This document shows positions 1 through 10,824 of a stretch of DNA of 64,000 nucleotides, in pieces (position 1 is the first letter of the stretch; each line of letters begins with the position of its first letter). A program made the translations under genes and the position numbers. Source of the DNA: Ichthyophis bannanicus (Eukaryota; Chordata; Amphibia; Gymnophiona; Ichthyophiidae); contig CM066037.1 of the NCBI GenBank assembly GCA_033557465.1, forward strand, positions 515,336,686 through 515,400,685, read 5' to 3'. Below the pieces are notes generated by a model. That model had not been told where the DNA came from. It was given only the letters and a program-made list of their open reading frames with translations, and made no database searches.

Positions 1-467
1 ACAGAGACAATGCATGCAAGTATAATTGTAATTTATTTTGACCTAACCAGGCACTAATTGCATCCAGGCACCATGTAACCTATACAGGTCCGTCTCTCTG
101 TCTTCTGCTTAAATAGCTGGGTTAAAAACCAGCCCCTGGAGAGGAGATCAATGAACATTATTAGCTACGTATACTGGAGAAAGCCATTACTTATCCCTGT
201 GTGTAAGTAACAAGGAATGGATCCACCTTTTGGGATCATGGTCTGGGCTATGTGAGAGTAAAAGCCTATACTGGATCTGTCTGATGACATCCCCATCTGT
301 GGCTGCATTACCCTGCTGTCTATGGAGAACCCTCTTTATACTGTAGGTAATCAACTCCATGGTATCTCATACATATTTAATATAGATAGTCAAACTCAGC
401 CCGCCAGCCAACATAGTCCAAAAGATTGAGTTAATGGATTAGTTCTCTGTGCCATGAATGAAGCAAG
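1..467. other. Intron, no gene seen
   Basis: AT-rich single-copy-looking intron sequence. I recognise no exon, RNA gene or full repeat. Confidence 0.5.
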
Positions 468-607
468 ACTCATCCAGTCCTCAAGAGCAACAGACAGGTC
501 TGGTTTTCAGGAAATGCATGAAATATATTTGCATATACTGTCTCTGTTGTATATCTCATGCATATTCATTGTGGATCTTGAAGACCAGATTTGGCCATAC
601 ATGCAGG
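468..607. repeat. Palindromic MITE-like remnant (CATATTCATTGTGGAT family)
   Basis: The sequence reads TCTGGTTTTCAGGAAATGCATGAA, then a TTTGCATAT spacer, then the inverse CTCATGCATATTCATTGTGGAT. The two halves are imperfect reverse complements. The same foldback recurs in this window at about 19361-19500, 31560-31700, 34140-34370 and 34885-35050. It is non-coding. Confidence 0.6.
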
Positions 608-1600
608 CTCTCTCTCCTTCTCTCCTTCTCACGAGTCAACAAAGTTAGCAAAGAAGATTGTATCCACTCCACCTACATTAAGGTTGGATCATATCTCTCC
701 AAAAAGGGACAGCCCCCTCCCAACAGTCCAAATCATCCTGATGCAACCTTGATCAGCCTAAAGACAACCAGGACCCTCCAACTCCTGATCTGATCTCTCC
801 CCAGCAGAACTGCAGACAGGGGTCATGGTATGAATGCTTCTACCCACTGGCCTGAGATCGCCATCTCATTTTCCATAGCCCACTGTAGCAGGAATGTAAA
901 CCAGTACCCTAAAGGAGAACGCCTGCAATGCTGTGACAATCTAACATTGACCCTTTGCTTACCAGTGGCACAATTACTGCATAAAAGTTGGAAGAAAATC
1001 TGATTGATAACTATTTTCAATAACACAATTTAAAAAATTAGTGACGCTGAAAAATTATATCCATCTCATGCAACTGCACTGCTGTAAAACGTGTACCCAA
1101 CAATGAGAAAAATCCTCAGAATACTTACTGTAGAGTAGAGTGAGGAAGTACTGGAAACCAGGGATAAGGAAGAGCCGTGCACTGAAAAAGAAAGAAAAAT
1201 GGTCATGAAAGAAACTGATATAATATGTTGCATGTATACATATTTCTTTTTCGTTTTGGCCTGGTAATTTTTCCTCCTACTCCTGTCGATTTCCAGTTCA
1301 TATATGAACCAAGTGGCTTTGTACTAAGGGGGCTTTCATTTGCAACTACCAGAGCTTTACTCCTATTTCTATATCCCCCTTCCATCTCATCTTGCACAGC
1401 TAGCAGTGACAGTTCTTGGCAAGCAGACACATGGAATGGCTCACTCAGGCACACCTTGTAACACGGATCTTGAGTCTGGCTAATAAGAGGGAAATTTATA
1501 AGGATTTATATGGGTTTTGCAACAATTTAACTTATGGCAGGAGTCACTAACCTGCAGTAACTCAGTACTGCAGGTCAGTGACTCCCATGGTAAAAGAATA
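608..1600. other. Intron, no gene seen
   Basis: Both strands of 1203-1461 stay open for about 80 codons, but neither reading resembles a protein I know nor has splice or codon support. There is a short TACTGCAGGT...CTGCAGTA inverted motif near 1550-1577. No other structure is seen. Confidence 0.45.
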
Positions 1601-2084
1601 AAGTGTAGTTATTCACCTGTAGCAGGTGTTCTCCGGGAACAGCAGGAATCAGACCTCACATATGGGTGGCATCACTGAGAGAGGTCATTGCCTATGGCCT
1701 GGAGTTCCAGGAAGTTGATCTGATGGAGGTCCTCTCGGACCATACAAAGGCCTTGCATGCACAGGCCATCCAGATGAGCCCTGCAGCGCAGCTTGGAGGC
1801 AGTCAGTTTTGGAAGGGCAGTCCCGCTAGCAGGCTGGCAGGCTGCTGCCACCAGGAAAGGGACTCTTATAGAGGCAGAGTGACCGTGATCTTGTAGGTGA
1901 GACAGCCAGTCACCTGTCGTCAATGTGTACAGAGTGTCTACTGCACCTGATGCATCTAAAGTCGTGCTAAGGGAGTGACATGGACTTTAGAGGCCTTGTG
2001 CCCTAGGAGGTACAGCATCTGTTGAGCTGTCACACGCAGGCAATGTTGGATTCCTGCATGAGGGCAATGAGGTACTGGGCCCAG

Positions 2085-2912
2085 TCAGACGGTAGGAAGG
2101 CTTGAGCTAGCATAATATCGAGGAAAGCCCCAATGAACTCGAGGCATTGAGAGGGCTGCAGGTGAGATTTGGGGTAGGTGATGACAAAGCTGCCATACCT
2201 CGTCCAGTGTCTTGCCCTTGATCAGCCAATCACCTAGGTAGGGGAAGACAAAGATTCCCTGGATCCAGAGAAAGGCGGCGATGACCACTAAGCATTTTGT
2301 GAAGACCCTTGGAGTGGAGGCAAGGCTGAAGGGCAGGACCTTGTTCTGATACTGGAGGAGTAGCCTAGTGGTTGGGGCAAGGTACTTCAGGCCGGAAGGT
2401 CGGTGGTTCAAATCCCACTAGAGGACAGCAACCTTGGGCCGGAAGGACTGGGGTTTCTAGTCCCACAGGTGCTCCTTGTGGTCTTGGGCAAGCCACTTAA
2501 CTCTCCATAGCCCATGTTCCCTGTAAAATAGTTATCTCCAAGTTATAATACCCTGTTCAATGTAATTTCAGTTTGTTCAATGTAAACCGCACTGATGCAG
2601 AATAGAGCGGTATATAAGAGAATGTAAATAAATAAAATATCCACTGAGCATGAAGTGTAGATACTGGCAGTGGAGATGGTGAATGAGGATGTGCGTGTAA
2701 GCATCTTTTAGATCTAAGGAGCACAGCCAGTCTTCCCTTTGAAGACAGAGCAACAACATTCCCAGGGATACCATCTTGAATTTTTCCGTCACTAGGTACT
2801 GGTTGAGCTTCCAAAGATCCAGGATGGGCCAGAACCCTCCTGTTTCCTTGGGAACTAGGAAGTAACAAGAGTAGAACCCCTTTGTTGTCTGCGACAGAGG
2901 AACCAATTCCAC
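2085..2912 (-). pseudogene. DIRS reverse transcriptase remnant
   Basis: The minus-strand reading has SCYFLVPKETGGFWPILDL, LCSLDLKDAYTHILIHH (RT motif A) and, left of the inserted SINE, LPFSLASTPRVFTK and FVFPYLGDWLIKGK. These align by eye with the RT at 22598-23497. The catalytic YxDD box reads YLGD here, so one aspartate is lost. The reading is split by the SINE and frame changes. It is non-functional. Confidence 0.8.
2354..2638 (+). mobile_element. tRNA-derived CORE-SINE (L2-type tail)
   Basis: The tRNA-like head (GTAGCCTAGTGGTT, B box GGTTCAAATCC) is followed by a MIR-like core (CTTGGGCAAGCCACTTAAC), then TGTAAACCGC...GCGGTATATAAGAG and an AAATAAATAAAA tail. It is inserted in the DIRS RT remnant. 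Sister copies: 8811-9099 (reverse), 49274-49406 (partial, reverse), 56766-57052. Confidence 0.85.
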
Positions 2913-3099
2913 AGCTCAGTTAGCCAAGAGGTATTCTCCTGGGAAGAAGGGAGGGAAAGCTGATTGAATTATATCAGGTACCTGTCCTGGACCACCTATA
3001 GTGTCTATGAGTCTTCTGTAATGCTGGGTCATCTGTAGGCTTCTCCCAACCTGTGATGGAATGGAGTCTAGAATGGGAAGAAGGGCTATGTTCCGGAGG

Positions 3100-3470
3100 T
3101 AGGAGTCAAATCCCCCTTCTCCCCAGGCTGTGGCTGTGGCACTGGTAGGGTCTTCTGGGGTTTCAGTTTGCACTGTGGCCGTTGGCCCTGACCCTCGACT
3201 GTTGGCCCTGTTGGGGTGCCTGGTAATAATGGTACGGGGTGTAGGTATCATAAGTTTTCTTCTTTTTGGGGAAGAAGGGTTTCTTCCCTGAGTACTTACA
3301 TCTGGAAGGGTCAGAAGTCTTCCAGGAAAGCTCCTTTGGGTGGGAAGACATGCATGCATGCATGATGGACCTCTCAAAAGCTTCCTTTGGAAGCTGGAGA
3401 TTGTTCCAGGTGCAGGTTCTATCAGTGACAACACCCATATGTGAGGACTGACTTCCTGCTTGGTCCTGAA
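3100..3470 (-). pseudogene. DIRS gag-like remnant
   Basis: The minus-strand reading includes KKPFFPKKKKTYDTYTPYHY and APQQGQQSR, matching the Lys/Gln-rich C-terminal part of the gag-like ORF of the copy at 19853-25900 (PHYQASAAPQQGQQ). It has stops and frame changes and is a fragment only. Confidence 0.7.
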
Positions 3471-3473
3471 GAA

Positions 3474-3779
3474 TGCAGCTTCACCACAAACTGCATTATT
3501 CCAAGGGAAAAATAACCCCAGGCTGCTAGGATACAGCCCAATGCTCCAGGCTGCAGTCTTCAAAGGGGCTGGCCTCAGATTAAAAAGTGTGCAGTCTGGG
3601 GGTCTCCTACCTCTGACTGCAGCTAAAAGACAGTGTCTCTATCCCCTTCTCAATGCCATATTCCAATATCTCCCACCCCCAAAGACTGCCACCTCCAGAC
3701 CCCCAATCAAGAAATAGCAACTCTCTCTTAAAACCTCCACAACCCCCTTGCCCAACTCAAACCTACCATGAAGATCTCT
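3474..3779. other. Intron, no gene seen
   Basis: Pyrimidine-rich stretch between the DIRS copy and a foldback. No gene or recognised repeat. Confidence 0.4.
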
Positions 3780-3995
3780 GGTGGTCTAGGGGGTATAAAG
3801 ACAGCGACAATCCCCAGTCACTCCTGCCCATCATGGTGACACATTCAAAATGGTGCCCATGACTCCTTGCAATAGTCTTGCAGTACTACAAGTGGGACTG
3901 AGCCCTAGGGCTACTACTGCTAGGGGTATCATTTTGAACCTAGCATTGCAATGGGCATGAGCGACTGGGGATCACACCTGGCCTTAGACCATTAG
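3780..3995. repeat. Foldback (MITE-like) repeat, copy 1
   Basis: The arms TGGTCTAGGG...CCCCAGTCACTCCTGCCCAT...TTCAAAATGG and CATTTTGAACC...ATGGGCATGAGCGACTGGGG...CTTAGACCA are imperfect reverse complements around a CCCTAGGGCTACTACTGCTAGGGG centre. A related foldback with the same centre (GACCCCTAGCAGTAGTAG...CTAGGGCTCATA) is at about 55085-55265. Confidence 0.6.
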
Positions 3996-6558
3996 GGATG
4001 GGCAAGGGGGTTGGAGGTTTTCAGGGGGGATTGGCATTTCTTAAGGGTGCAGGAGTGGGGCTCTTTGGGGGTGGGAGACATTAGAATGTGGCATCGGTGG
4101 GGGCCAGAGATGCTGCCATGAGTAAGGAGACCCATACAGCATACAACTCCTTCTGAAGCCAGCCCCTTTAAGACTGTGGCCCAGAGCATTAGGCCTCATC
4201 TTAGTGGCCCGATGTTCCTGGCCTAGAAAAGTAACGCCAGCTCTGAATTGGCATTATTTTTGAAAGGGTAGCATGGCTTGTTGAGATCACTGTAAGCTGC
4301 GTTATTCTAGCTGAATACTAATTAGCTGTTTTGCATGCATTTATATCTCATTAGTATTTAACGTGCTTTGTGGAGCAAAAATCATTTGTTAAAGTAAAAT
4401 AAAGCATACATTTGCCCTTAATACACATTAAGGGCAAAACATGCGTTATTCCCGTAATGCACTTTAGTGATCCCCCATAGTATTTTATAATATACACATG
4501 TAACTTTGCGCCCTACCCATCCTTTGTCCAAACTCCACCCCTGTGCACACTCGCAGTGAAAGAATGCACCGCTGCGGTTACTCGCATACTTACAGAATAA
4601 GTCATTCACATGTGTAAATGACTACAATACCCTCGTGCATGCATTCTGGCCACCTAAATCTAGGCAGCTCCTTATAAAATGAGCACCTACATACCACTGT
4701 TGAGTGATAGCAGGGCTTCCTATCTTCCTTCCTCTCCACCCTGCAAGGCTTTAAATACTGCTACCCCAAGCCCCAGCCAGCCCTAGGAGCAGAATCCAAG
4801 CTCAGAAATCGATCCCTGATCCTGTACATTGCATCACAAAGCACCATCACCGCGTTGCAATATACAGATATTGATGATTATTCAATGAACTGACTGAAAT
4901 AACACACTAATCATTATTGTTGCCATTTTAAGAAAGACTATCCATATCTTTTATTTCAATACAATGATGCTTTGTTAATAACAAAGTATATCACCGAGGA
5001 AAGCAAATTGAGAAAAGTAGCAAAGATTTATCAGCTCCAAGCAACAATAAGTAATGCATCTGCACTGAACCCATTGAATAGTCAGTCTGTGCATCTTCCT
5101 GCTATTTCCTGCGGTATCTTTTCTGCGGGAGGGGGACGGGAATGAATTGATAAACTTTCTCAACCCAATTCCTTTGTGCAGATTCAAACTATGATGTTTC
5201 ACGTTTGATGTGCTTTCAGAGAGACTCCGTATATTTTCTTCAAGTTCTTATGGCTCATGTTATGCCAATGCTAACACATAAAAGCCCAAAAGAAATCAGT
5301 ATACTCAAGAAATTATAAAAATGATTTCTAAGCCATATATACCCCAGTAGATACAGGATATCAAGCTAAGTAGAGGTCTTAAAACAGACCCTCCAGTATT
5401 ACAGCTTCAAGGGCCAAGACTGGTATGCTCATTGTTAATCATAGGTCACACCAATTATCATTTCATACAGTGAACTTGTGCACAAATCAATTTAGTGTGA
5501 ATTTAATATAAAACTACTAAGTTACAAACCCATCCTGACACAATATTGTGTTTCAATATGACTAAAAAAGATAACATCTGCATCAGGGGACCGTGCATCA
5601 AAAAAACATTCAAAAAATCCACAGAGATGAACCGCGGCTCCAATATTGCACAGAAGCTGTTACCGTCGATTAGTGCACATACCCCTGTATTTTATTTTAA
5701 CCAAAATAGCTCTTGGAGTTTATCCAATCTAAGGAGGAGAGAGTGAAGCTTTGAGGTTTCTCATCCGACTGTCACTGCCACTCTCCTGCCTGTCTATAGG
5801 GGGGTTTTTTTTCCTCAGTTAGTTTTAGGGTTTTTTTTCCTTTTCTTGCCTCTGTGGTGGACTAATTATATTATATACGTTTATCCTTGTTTTGCTATGT
5901 TTTCCATTTATGTGTTAATATTGGAGGTCATGCTAATGTTACTCGAATGTTGTAATGTGATAAATTGCATAAATAAAAAATTAAACATGCATTCCTAATA
6001 CAGGATAGATTTTGTGAAACTGCACATCCAAGGAGAGCTAATTAAGAAGCAGATTTACAAAATTCTTTTTTTTAGGTGTTTTTTAACCCCAGAGAGGTAA
6101 GCACGATTCTCCTCAGAAGTTCTTCTTCAAAGCCTGGGTCCAAACCAGAAGTTCAACTGACCCTTGCATGTGACTCGAGGCAGACATAAATGCTGACATT
6201 GAAATTTTCCCAGGTATATGCGTATTGCCATTCTAAAACTGAAACACACCTATATTTTGAAGGTCTGTCAAAACTACACCCACCATATACCTCCTTGAAA
6301 TCTTGCTGCTGGCATATACGTAGAAGCAGCGTCCATTCTAAAATCACTATACTATATAATCACTATGTATAGCCTGACTTACACCTGTAAATGACCTTTT
6401 TTTGCATATGCAAGCCTCCTAAAATCACCTCCTAAATGACATTTAAGGCTGGATTCTTCTTTGAATGATTTCCTATGGAATTCTTTATTTCCAGTGGTGT
6501 TTGTTTGTTTTTTTTATATTCGAGTTTGTGTTACAGATAGGTGATAAATCACGTTTAC
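3996..6558. other. Intron with degenerate repeats
   Basis: There is no exon. There is a 10-bp perfect hairpin TTTGCCCTTA/TAAGGGCAAA near 4410-4438, a run of old repeat-like text with TTATAAAAT motifs near 4250-4690 (similar motifs recur near 15480-15790 and 36340-36790), and poly-T tracts near 5806-5840. The next NAV3 exon was searched for by its expected protein start and not found. Confidence 0.5.
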
Positions 6559-6747
6559 CTTCTTCCATGCTGTCTCTGAAAGAGCCTGAATGACTGATTG
6601 CTCTAGGTCTCTCCTCGAGGGATGTAGCACTACCACACAGCTGGGAGTCATCGTATAAATCGAATGAGGAGTCTTGCGCAGGGATGCTGTTTGAACGCAT
6701 CATGCTGGCTCCAGGAAGGTTAAACTGGGACAAATTGGTTGGACTCA
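6559..6747 (-). CDS. NAV3: NAV3 exon (last in window), 189 nt
   Basis: The acceptor is TTTTCCATTGCAG and the donor GTAAACGT. Two bases finish a valine codon, 62 codons follow, and one base of the next codon remains after ...SFRDSMEEG. Blocks are SPTNLSQFNLPGASMMRS, SIPAQDSSFDLYDDSQLCG, SATSLEERPRAI and HSGSFRDSMEE. In NAV proteins this directly precedes the first coiled-coil segment (VHGSSLSL...), which would be the next exon to the left. I could not find that exon in 1-6558, so the following intron is at least 6.5 kb. Confidence 0.95.
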
Positions 6748-7155
6748 CTGCAATGGAAAAGTTATAGATTCATCTATAAATTACATTTCATTACCTATCC
6801 ATGAATTTCCTACTCGCAATATCAGCTCTAGCTACAGCTCTAATTGATTATAAGTCAGCCTTGTGCTTTGTTCAGAGGTCCAGTACTACACCTGTATAGA
6901 TTGCACAAGTAAATAAAATGTTCATGAAGAATCGAAAGCACTATTAAATTGAAAATAGTGTTCCTTATCTTCATCACAATAGGCAGTTCATGCTAACAAT
7001 GGCTATGGAGTTAAATGCTTCATATTAGTAATGCGCTGGGGAGCTAAAAGCCCTTGAATTTGCATGAGGCCAACAGAGATTAACCTGGCAGTAAACACCT
7101 GCCCTGTTCGCTTTTTTGAAATTTAAGATAAATGTGAAAGGAACTGAAGTCTTAC
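6748..7155 (-). other. Short NAV3 intron, 408 nt
   Basis: This is the only compact intron in the window. It has donor GTAAGACT and acceptor TTTTCCATTGCAG. No repeat is recognised inside it. Confidence 0.85.
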
Positions 7156-7316
7156 CCAAGTTCGAAAAGTGATACTTTCCAGCGGCGGAAGATGACATGG
7201 CGGAAGGGGACACAAGGGGAGACTGGCTGCCAGTGTCCTGTAGACCTCCAGTTGAGTGGGAGCGTAGCCACTCTTTACCCTCCTCCTGGCTTGTTTGCCG
7301 AGATGATGGAGTATAT
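7156..7316 (-). CDS. NAV3: NAV3 exon, 161 nt
   Basis: The acceptor is TGTTCTCTTGCAG and the donor GTAAGACT. One base closes the arginine codon from the microexon (R|YTPSSRQTSQEEGKEWLRS), 53 codons follow, and one base of a valine codon is left for the next exon (NL|VSPTNLSQ). Conserved blocks are EEGKEWLRSHSTGGLQDTG, SPLVSPSAMSSSAAG and KYHFSNL. The EGKEWLRSHS(T/A)GGLQDT segment is shared by navigators; the flanking serine-rich text is NAV3-like. No in-frame defect is seen. Confidence 0.94.
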
Positions 7317-7689
7317 CTGCAAGAGAACACAGTTGACATACTTAACATACACAAAACAAAATTTTCAGATGAAAAAAGAGAGAGAAGGTATTTAGCTTAG
7401 CTGCTATATGTTTGCTGACAGACATGAATAGAAATCTCTATGGAATAAAGGATACTACAATAAACCTTTACTGGAGCCTCTCTCTAAATGTATATGCTTA
7501 ACACCTTAGCAGAACATGTACACCACCTATTTAAAAAGGATGTTTATTCTGGTTTTTATTCTTTGTTTTGATTTAGCTTATTCCTTTCCAGTAGAAGTTC
7601 AAGAATGAATTACATACAGAAACAGTACTATTCAGTTATGCAGGGACGTTTTGAAAAAATATTTATGTGGATAAAAACTCATTTGTTGG
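7317..7689. other. Intron, no gene seen
   Basis: AT-rich sequence upstream of the acceptor at 7317. No recognised repeat. Confidence 0.45.
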
Positions 7690-8090
7690 GTAAAAGGGCT
7701 TTGTGGAGACTAATTACCCTGCAAGTGGCAGAAAGTGTGCCTATTGTTCTATAACCTCAGGAGAGGGAGTGCACGGATTAGGAAAGGATCTTGGGGTGAT
7801 AGTGTCTGAGGATCTCAAGGTAGTAAAAATAATGTGGCAAGGTGGTGGTCAAAGCCAGAAGGACCGAGAGGCACAGTCTTCAGAAGGAAGGAGGTCTTAA
7901 TGCCCCTGTACAAGTGGTATTGGGCTTATTTTGGAGACCGTATGTCACAAAGGATATAAAAAGATTTGAATACGATCAGAGGAAGGCAAACAAAATGACA
8001 TGGGGCCTTCATCAGACGATGTATGCTAAGAGACTTGAAGACCAAGATATATATACCTTGGAGGAGAGGAAGGGTTGAGGAGCTATGATA
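7690..8090 (+). mobile_element. CR1-like LINE fragment (RT C-terminal end)
   Basis: The plus strand in shifting frames reads KDLGVIVSEDLKVV, then QRI*KDLN-like text, then TLEERKG. This is the order of the C-terminal part of CR1/L2-group reverse transcriptases (LGV..SEDL, then YI..LE.RRLRGD). There are several frameshifts. It is a dead fragment. Confidence 0.65.
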
Positions 8091-8116
8091 CATAGTAACA
8101 TAGGATCCAGTATTCT

Positions 8117-8162
8117 AAAGGCATTTACATGGTTTACAGCCCAGTAAACCACGTAAATGCCT
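8117..8162. repeat. Hairpin, 20-bp arms
   Basis: AAGGCATTTACATGGTTTAC faces GTAAACCACGTAAATGCCTT across AGCCCA, with one mismatch. It is followed by a second inverted pair, GATATTCAACGGCAC and AGTGCTATTGAATATCC, up to about 8213. Confidence 0.75.
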
Positions 8163-8339
8163 TAAACGGGGATATTCAACGGCACCTACACAGTTAGTGC
8201 TATTGAATATCCCCGTCTATGTCCCTAATGTGCCCCCATGCTATCCGGTTAGCATCGGGGCATGTTGGGGGGCATTCCTGGGCAGAGTGGAGGCGGAGAT
8301 TGCTGCTAACCGGGTAGATATAACCCTAAACAAGGGCAA

Positions 8340-8790
8340 AGAAGGGGGTAACCTGCACGGAGCAGCGGGTACAAGTACTCTAGTCATCGATGGACTATAC
8401 TGGCCTTTATATACTATGGGCCCGAAAGCTAATTGCTGGTATAATTTTACCGTGGATGCAAATCAGGTAGCTGTGCAATATCACTGTTAACCACTTAAGC
8501 TCTGCAGTGGTGTCTGCTTTGCGCCGAACCCAAATATACAATGCTGTTGCCGCGACATTGAATATCCAGGGTTAGGAGTCAGTGGGCAGACCTATGCACT
8601 GTAAAGGCACATAGCCTGTCCAGTTGAATTATGTGCCCGTGCTATACAAAGGCCAGTATAGTCTATCTAGTCTGCCCAGTAAGACGGCTAGAGTAATTGT
8701 ACCCGCTGCTCCGTGCAGGTTACCCCCCTCTATGCCCTTGTTTAAGGTTATAGCTGCCACTCCATGCAAGTCACCCCCCTCTATTTGTTG
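8340..8790. repeat. Two CR1-like 3' ends in tail-to-tail orientation
   Basis: TAACCCTAAACAAGGGCA, GGGTAACCTGCACGGAGCAG and GACTATACTGGCCTTTATAT on the plus strand (8320-8412) are mirrored by AAAGGCCAGTATAGTC, CTGCTCCGTGCAGGTTACCC and TGCCCTTGTTTAAGGTTA (about 8640-8755). Both copies match the 3' end sequence that also follows the LINE at 11530-11752. The arms are about 85 bp. Confidence 0.7.
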
Positions 8791-8810
8791 AAGCATGAAA
8801 GATATATTAA

Positions 8811-9099
8811 TTTATTTATTTATTTACATTCTCTTATATACCGCGCTATTCTGCATTAGTGCGGTTTACATTGAACAAACTGAAATTACATTGAACAGGG
8901 CATTATAACTTGGAGATAACTATTTTACAGGGAACATGGGCTATGGAGGGTTAAGTGGCTTGCCCAAGACCACAAGGAGCACCTGTGTGACTAGAAACCC
9001 CAGTCCTTCCGGCCCAAGGTTGCTGTCCTCTAGTGGGATTTGAACCATCGACCTTCCGGCCTGAAGTACCTTGCCCCAGCCACTAGGCCACTCCTCCAC
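8811..9099 (-). mobile_element. tRNA-derived CORE-SINE (L2-type tail), reverse
   Basis: Reverse complement of the element at 2354-2638, nearly full length: a TTTATTTATTTATTT tail first, then TATACCGCGC, the core GTTAAGTGGCTTGCCCAAG, the B box GGATTTGAACC and the head ending at CCACTAGGCCACTCCTCCACTCC. Confidence 0.87.
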
Positions 9100-9458
9100 T
9101 CCTAGTCATATATAAGATATTTAAGTTTATTGTGATTTTATCCTCTTGCTATTAAGGGATCCATTGTGTCTGTCCCATGCCATTTTGAATTCAGTCACTG
9201 TATTTGCCCCCACCACCTCCATCAGGAGGTTATTCCAAAGACCTACCACTCTTTCAGTGAAAAAATATTTCCTGATGTTGCTTTTAAGTTTACCACCTTG
9301 TAGCTTCATGTTATGCCCTCTAGTTTTACAGCTTCCCCTTCTTTTTAAAAGGTCTGTTTGTTCATTGATACCGTTTAAGTATTTAAACATCTGAATCATA
9401 TCTCCCCTGTCCCTACTCTCCTCCAGCGTATTGTAGTGATGAAAGCTCTCTGGAAGAT

Positions 9459-10478
9459 ATGGAACTTGAAGAAAATCCTGATTTTCCCTTTGAAGTGAAT
9501 GGCAGTGCACATGTGCAGGGGAATTACAAGCCAGATAAGAGGAAAAGTCAGCTCCCTGCTAAAGTCAGGCCATGCCCTAGCTCAGGGGTGGAGACAGGCT
9601 TCCCTGCTGATTGGTCACACAGGTGCAGAGAACAGGGAATGCCCAGCAGGCAACGGTGTTTAAAACCACGAGCAGAGCAAAGCAAGTCAGTCAGGGGAAG
9701 AAGCACAGACACAGGAAGAGTCAAGGGAAGAAGCACTGACTCAAGGAACACAAGAAGCACAGACACAGGAGATACGGATACAGCAACAGAAGGCAGAGGC
9801 ACAGGTGAACGGAGGAGAGGTGGACGTGGAGAAAGGAACAGGAACAGCTGTTGGAGTTGGAAAGGAGAGAGAGAAGCTGAAGCTATGCTTAGCTGGAGGA
9901 GAAAGCCAGAGGAAATCTCCCATGGAAGCAGCTACCTCAGAGGGACTGGAGAAGGACATAAGGAGGCTGCATTTCAGAGCCTGGAGGAACCCAGGAGGAA
10001 AGAAAGCAGCATTTGTCTGAGGAAACATCCCCAAGGTAAAGCCAGCAGTTTCATTACTGATAATTCAGCAGAGAGACAATTTTCCAGTTCAAAAGGTCAG
10101 GAAGCTGAGTCCTCACCATCTACTGTTAAGAAGTGGGTAGAGAGTTTTTCATATGAGAAAAGCCATAGCCCTGATAAAAGCACAGCCTTTGAAACTCCAA
10201 AGCTAGAAGTATTAAGGAAGCTGTTTTCTGAGGAAAAGGTTCACTCCCCTAATGTAAAGGTGCCTGCACAAGCTGAATTGCTGTGGAACCAATTTCAGGA
10301 GTTCTTGAAAGAGAGAAAGTTTGAGAAAGCTTATAATCCTGAAAGAGATACTCTTTGCCCTGATGCTATTGAAGGAATGCAAGTAGATTCTTGTTTCCCT
10401 AATTGTGAATGTGACCCCATTCCAATGGACTGTTCTTTATCTTTAAGAGAAGATTCTGCAGTGTTGAATAGGAACTGA
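9459..10478 (+). CDS. Unidentified 339-codon ORF inside LTR-like insertion
   Basis: I do not recognise this protein. The frame is open from the very first base of the insertion (9 codons before this ATG), so the ATG may not be the true start; the frame could be the tail of a protein entering from upstream sequence. N-terminus: acidic, MELEENPDFPFEV. Residues about 65-135: Arg/Ser/Thr/Gly-rich with imperfect repeats (GRSTDTG, KGRSTDS, TRSTDTG), no fold expected. Residues about 210-300: Lys/Glu/Ser-rich, with VKKWVESFSYEK, PKLEVLRKLFSEEK and LLWNQFQEFLKERKF, probably helical. C-terminus: Cys-containing, CFPNCECDPIPMDC. There is no RT, integrase, protease or zinc-knuckle motif and no signal peptide. 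It may be an accessory ORF of the LTR element or chance; its length favours recent or past coding. Confidence 0.45.
   Translation: MELEENPDFPFEVNGSAHVQGNYKPDKRKSQLPAKVRPCPSSGVETGFPADWSHRCREQGMPSRQRCLKPRAEQSKSVRGRSTDTGRVKGRSTDSRNTRSTDTGDTDTATEGRGTGERRRGGRGERNRNSCWSWKGEREAEAMLSWRRKPEEISHGSSYLRGTGEGHKEAAFQSLEEPRRKESSICLRKHPQGKASSFITDNSAERQFSSSKGQEAESSPSTVKKWVESFSYEKSHSPDKSTAFETPKLEVLRKLFSEEKVHSPNVKVPAQAELLWNQFQEFLKERKFEKAYNPERDTLCPDAIEGMQVDSCFPNCECDPIPMDCSLSLREDSAVLNRN
9659..9665 (+). promoter_or_regulatory. TATA-like box in LTR-like element
   Basis: TTTAAAA lies 45-50 bp downstream of an inverted CCAAT box (ATTGGT at 9610-9615), a usual U3 spacing. If it is used, transcription would start near 9690 and the R region up to the poly(A) signal would be unusually long (about 1.1 kb). 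Predicted from motif only. Confidence 0.35.
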
Positions 10479-10818
10479 AAATCTGTGAAACCGTGTAGGA
10501 AATAAGGGCAGTTCCTGCTTTGAGCTGAAGAAAGCTAATTCTGTGTTTCACTGAGTTTTATTACTTGCTGAAGTTAAGAAGCAGTGCTGTGAAAAAGTTT
10601 GCTTTTAAAAGAAAATCACAGCTGTTATAAGTTTACCTGTGTTGCTGTTAACTGACCACACGAGGCAGTCCTCGGTGTGTGTATGAGAAGCAGAACAGCT
10701 GAACAGTGGAAAAGGTTTTGTTACATCATTCTCATTATCCTGATTTCATCTTTATGTTGGAGATGTATCCTTCTGCCTTGGTTGTGTACTGAACTTTGAA
10801 TGCCCTGGAAATCCCCAC

Positions 10819-10824
10819 AATAAA
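10819..10824 (+). terminator. Poly(A) signal of LTR-like element
   Basis: AATAAA is followed by a T/G-rich stretch (TTTTCTTGCTGCCTT), in the place expected for the R/U5 border, about 170 bp before the CA end of the insertion. Confidence 0.45.

Larger units (their letters stand above)
1601..3473 (-). mobile_element. DIRS-type retrotransposon, internally deleted copy
   Basis: The left edge (GTAGTTATTCACCTGTAGCAGGTGTTCTCC) and right edge (CACCCATATGTGAGGACTGACTTCCTGC) match the ends of the better copy at 19853-25900. Inside, on the minus strand, are gag-like and reverse-transcriptase remnants, but there is no tyrosine-recombinase segment; sequence passes from the RNase H region straight to the left repeat. 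The element is therefore internally deleted and dead. A SINE is inserted in it at 2354-2638. Confidence 0.8.

Noticed and set aside
2354..2420. Possible tRNA gene (A and B box)
   Set aside because: It continues into a CORE-SINE core and tail and has relatives in the window; a SINE head, not a tRNA gene.
7192..7400. Plus-strand frames across the 161-nt exon
   Set aside because: Antisense readings of an exon with firm splice sites and phase.
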